A stretch of DNA of 64,000 nt from an uncultured Eubacterium sp. (lineage in GTDB: Bacteria; Bacillota; Clostridia; Lachnospirales; Lachnospiraceae). A model generated the notes under the pieces. It saw nothing but the letters and a program-made list of their open reading frames with translations. It had not been told where the DNA came from and made no database searches. Every line of letters begins with the position of its first letter. Position 1 is the first letter of the stretch. Below, piece after piece: positions 62,630 through 64,000 of this stretch. The position numbers were made by a program, and so were the translations under genes. The DNA is taken from contig CAPAOV010000015.1 in NCBI GenBank assembly GCA_948579355.1, positions 1 to 64,000 of the forward strand. Direction: 5' to 3'.

Positions 62630-62648
62630 AAAAGAAAGGAGAATACCT

Positions 62649-63233
62649 ATGTCAATCAATCATGTAGAAAGTAATGTGAGTCAGACCGACACGCAGAGCG
62701 TCCGGCTTCCAAGTGAAAAATCCGGCGATTCAAGTCAAACAGAAAAAAGTGTATCGTCTCCAAAAGAGGATAATGCCGTAAAGATTTCCATTTCAGAAGA
62801 GGGGATGAATAGCTTCCGAAAAAATTTCCATGGAAGCAGCAAAAATGCAAATAAAGCTGACATCATAAGACAGGCAAAACAGGCAACAAGTGCCCTGACT
62901 GCAAATAATTATGTTAATGAATTGTCCGCAGAAATTAAAAAAATGAAAAACAGTCGTTTAAGCGGCTCTTCACACGGTTGCCACCATGAAGAAAAAGATT
63001 ATGTCAAAGCCTATAAAAAACTCTGCGATGAAATCGTTCAGGGTTATCAAAAGGGTACACGAGAGCGTTATGTGGAAGATAAAACTTCAGAAACCGGTTA
63101 CCGGAAAATGACTATGAAAGAGGAACTGGATGGACTGGAACAGGCATTCCACAGGATAAAAGACCGAGCAAAGACGAGAGAAATGATTTCGGGCGAGCTG
63201 AAAAGGCTGCACAGCCATGGGAAGAAATTGTAG
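62649..63233 (+). CDS. Unknown polar helical protein, last gene of the LytTR operon
   Basis: 194 residues. Ser/Glu/Lys-rich N-terminal 50 residues, then helices (SAEIKKMKNSRLSG, AYKKLCDEIVQGYQKG, KTREMISGELKRLHSHG). It has the motif SHGCHHEEKDY, a possible metal-binding His/Cys cluster. No signal peptide. AAAGGAG lies 8 nt before the ATG, 19 nt after paralogue 2. Unrecognised; the operon context suggests a role with the two paralogues. Confidence 0.75.
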   Translation: MSINHVESNVSQTDTQSVRLPSEKSGDSSQTEKSVSSPKEDNAVKISISEEGMNSFRKNFHGSSKNANKADIIRQAKQATSALTANNYVNELSAEIKKMKNSRLSGSSHGCHHEEKDYVKAYKKLCDEIVQGYQKGTRERYVEDKTSETGYRKMTMKEELDGLEQAFHRIKDRAKTREMISGELKRLHSHGKKL

Positions 63234-63303
63234 TATTTGCCTTTTTTCTGTGATATACTAAGATTAGTTTAGATTGATTAGAGAATACAGAAACGGAAAT
63301 ATT

Positions 63304-64000
63304 ATGTGGATTTTAATGGCGATTTTATCTGCTTTCTTCGCTGGCGTTACTGCGATTTTAGCAAAGTGCGGAATTAAACATACGGATTCAGATGTAGCAA
63401 CGGCTTTACGCACTTTTGTTGTGTTGTTCTTCTCATGGATAATGGTGTACATAACCGGTTCTTTCGACACAGTTACTAATATTGAGATGAAACCCCTGTT
63501 TTTTCTGATTCTTTCAGGACTCGCTACCGGCGCTTCATGGCTCTTCTATTTTAAAGCCTTATCTGTCGGCGATGTAAATAAGGTCGCGCCTGTTGACAAA
63601 TCCAGCACGGTATTAACGGTTCTGCTTGCCATCATCTTATTTAAGGAAACGGAACACTTATTATTTAAGCTGATTGGCGCTGCCATTCTGGCTACAGGAA
63701 TTTATCTGATGATTGAGAAAAAAGCAACGGTACAAAAAGAAAACGGCAGTCAGTGGATTGTTTACGCATCCCTCTCTGCCGTATTTGCATCTCTGACATC
63801 CATCCTCGCCAAAGCGGGTATCTCTGAAATTGAATCCAATCTCGCTACTGCTATCCGCACAGGCGTTGTACTGGTAATGGCATGGGTTTTTGTTGCTGTC
63901 AAAGGAAAATGCTCAAAAGTGTTGACCGTGAACCGGAAAGAACTTTCCTTTATCCTCTTATCCGGCATGACAACAGGGGCCTCTTGGTTGTGTTACTATT
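63304..64000 (+). CDS. EamA-family transporter (3' end beyond the window)
   Basis: The first 232 residues of a drug/metabolite transporter. Two EamA repeats: helices from the start (WILMAILSAFFAGVTAILAKCGI) to LATGIYLMIEKKA, and a second repeat starting YASLSAVFASLTSILAKAGI. Conserved DKSSTVLTVLLA is present in repeat 1. A G/A-rich but weak ribosome site (CGGAAAT) precedes the ATG. Substrate unknown. The frame is open at the window edge. Confidence 0.88.
   Translation, partial: MWILMAILSAFFAGVTAILAKCGIKHTDSDVATALRTFVVLFFSWIMVYITGSFDTVTNIEMKPLFFLILSGLATGASWLFYFKALSVGDVNKVAPVDKSSTVLTVLLAIILFKETEHLLFKLIGAAILATGIYLMIEKKATVQKENGSQWIVYASLSAVFASLTSILAKAGISEIESNLATAIRTGVVLVMAWVFVAVKGKCSKVLTVNRKELSFILLSGMTTGASWLCYY

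Larger units (their letters stand above)
60941..62676 (+). repeat. Tandem duplication, unit of about 870 bp
   Basis: Unit 1 runs from the 3' end of the kinase gene (CTAAAAGGTCGAAAAGCAG at 60941) to the first bases of the third gene (…GTAATG at 61810). Unit 2 starts CTAAAAGACCGCAAAGCAG at 61811 and ends at 62676. Positions 61467-61810 and 62333-62676 are identical over 344 bp, while the 5' halves have diverged. The junction has an ATG shared by both ends. Confidence 0.9.

Noticed and set aside
1..64000. Search for tRNA, rRNA, CRISPR arrays, insertion sequences and phage genes
   Set aside because: No tRNA-like cloverleaf, rRNA block, regularly spaced repeat array, transposase or phage structural gene was recognised by eye.

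Overview
The window looks like a chromosomal segment of an anaerobic, endospore-forming Clostridia member, most likely Lachnospiraceae. The support is the [FeFe]-hydrogenase maturase HydF, the sporulation genes (SpoIIR, a SPOCS/LysM protein, a CotS-like protein), Veg, ATP-type PEP carboxykinase, moderate GC with AGGAGG-type ribosome sites, and several secreted or small families typical of gut Lachnospiraceae. I saw no rRNA, tRNA or CRISPR. The species assignment is inference.

Layout. 0-10.4 kb (minus strand): CotS-like protein, PEGA lipoprotein, phosphoglucomutase, glycogen branching enzyme, a PurF paralogue without its catalytic cysteine, and a chemoreceptor. 10.5-17.3 kb (plus): DUF885 lipoprotein, strongly expressed pckA, small membrane proteins, a DUF4870 gene flanked by two copies of a hairpin-rich repeat, hydF. 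17.3-21.4 kb (minus): PIN/RelB toxin-antitoxin pair, a sugar-binding-domain/GGDEF fusion, CCA-adding enzyme. 21.4-24.4 kb (plus): a preQ1-I riboswitch and queT, M15 peptidase, PlsC. 24.4-27.5 kb (minus): dapF, DUF1934, ddl, spoIIR. 27.7-34.1 kb: two paralogous secreted proteins (only the first has an SGNH esterase domain), a monocistronic 46-aa acidic peptide gene between them, then a 1.6-kb AT-rich gene desert. 34.1-35.4 kb: an unrecognised three-gene AT-rich operon. 35.6-40.4 kb: a PqqD / S26 peptidase / nucleotidyltransferase / ABC exporter / HprK-like kinase operon that resembles a RiPP locus without a visible precursor or core-modifying enzyme. 40.5-49.8 kb: Ig-like secreted protein, ispE, SPOCS/LysM protein, veg, and a full pantothenate-to-CoA operon (panG-like, panB, panC, panD, coaBC). 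49.9-52.8 kb: a small accessory island (XRE, winged helix, D12 adenine methylase, RelBE). 52.9-57.4 kb: a BlaR1/BlaI-type pair, a convergent type I toxin-antitoxin locus, and an OatA-like O-acetyltransferase split by one in-frame stop. 57.4-64 kb: an AraC pseudogene, a Nudix hydrolase, a LytTR two-component system with downstream genes that carry a fresh 0.87-kb tandem duplication, and the start of an EamA transporter.

Main points of interest. (1) The blaI promoter and the O-acetyltransferase promoter are near copies of each other with the same 13-bp palindrome (TTTACAAAGTAAA) 4 bp downstream of the -10 box, so the repressor probably controls both. The BlaR1-like sensor has a TcaA/NTF2-like rather than a penicillin-binding C-terminal domain, which suggests a cell-wall-stress circuit aimed at envelope O-acetylation. 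(2) The RRE-containing operon and the separately promoted 46-aa peptide may be parts of an undescribed peptide system. The link between them is speculative. (3) The type I toxin locus can be read almost completely: two promoters, two terminators, toxin ORF and antisense RNA. (4) The LytTR operon has 10-bp direct repeats one 21-bp period apart upstream of its weak promoter.
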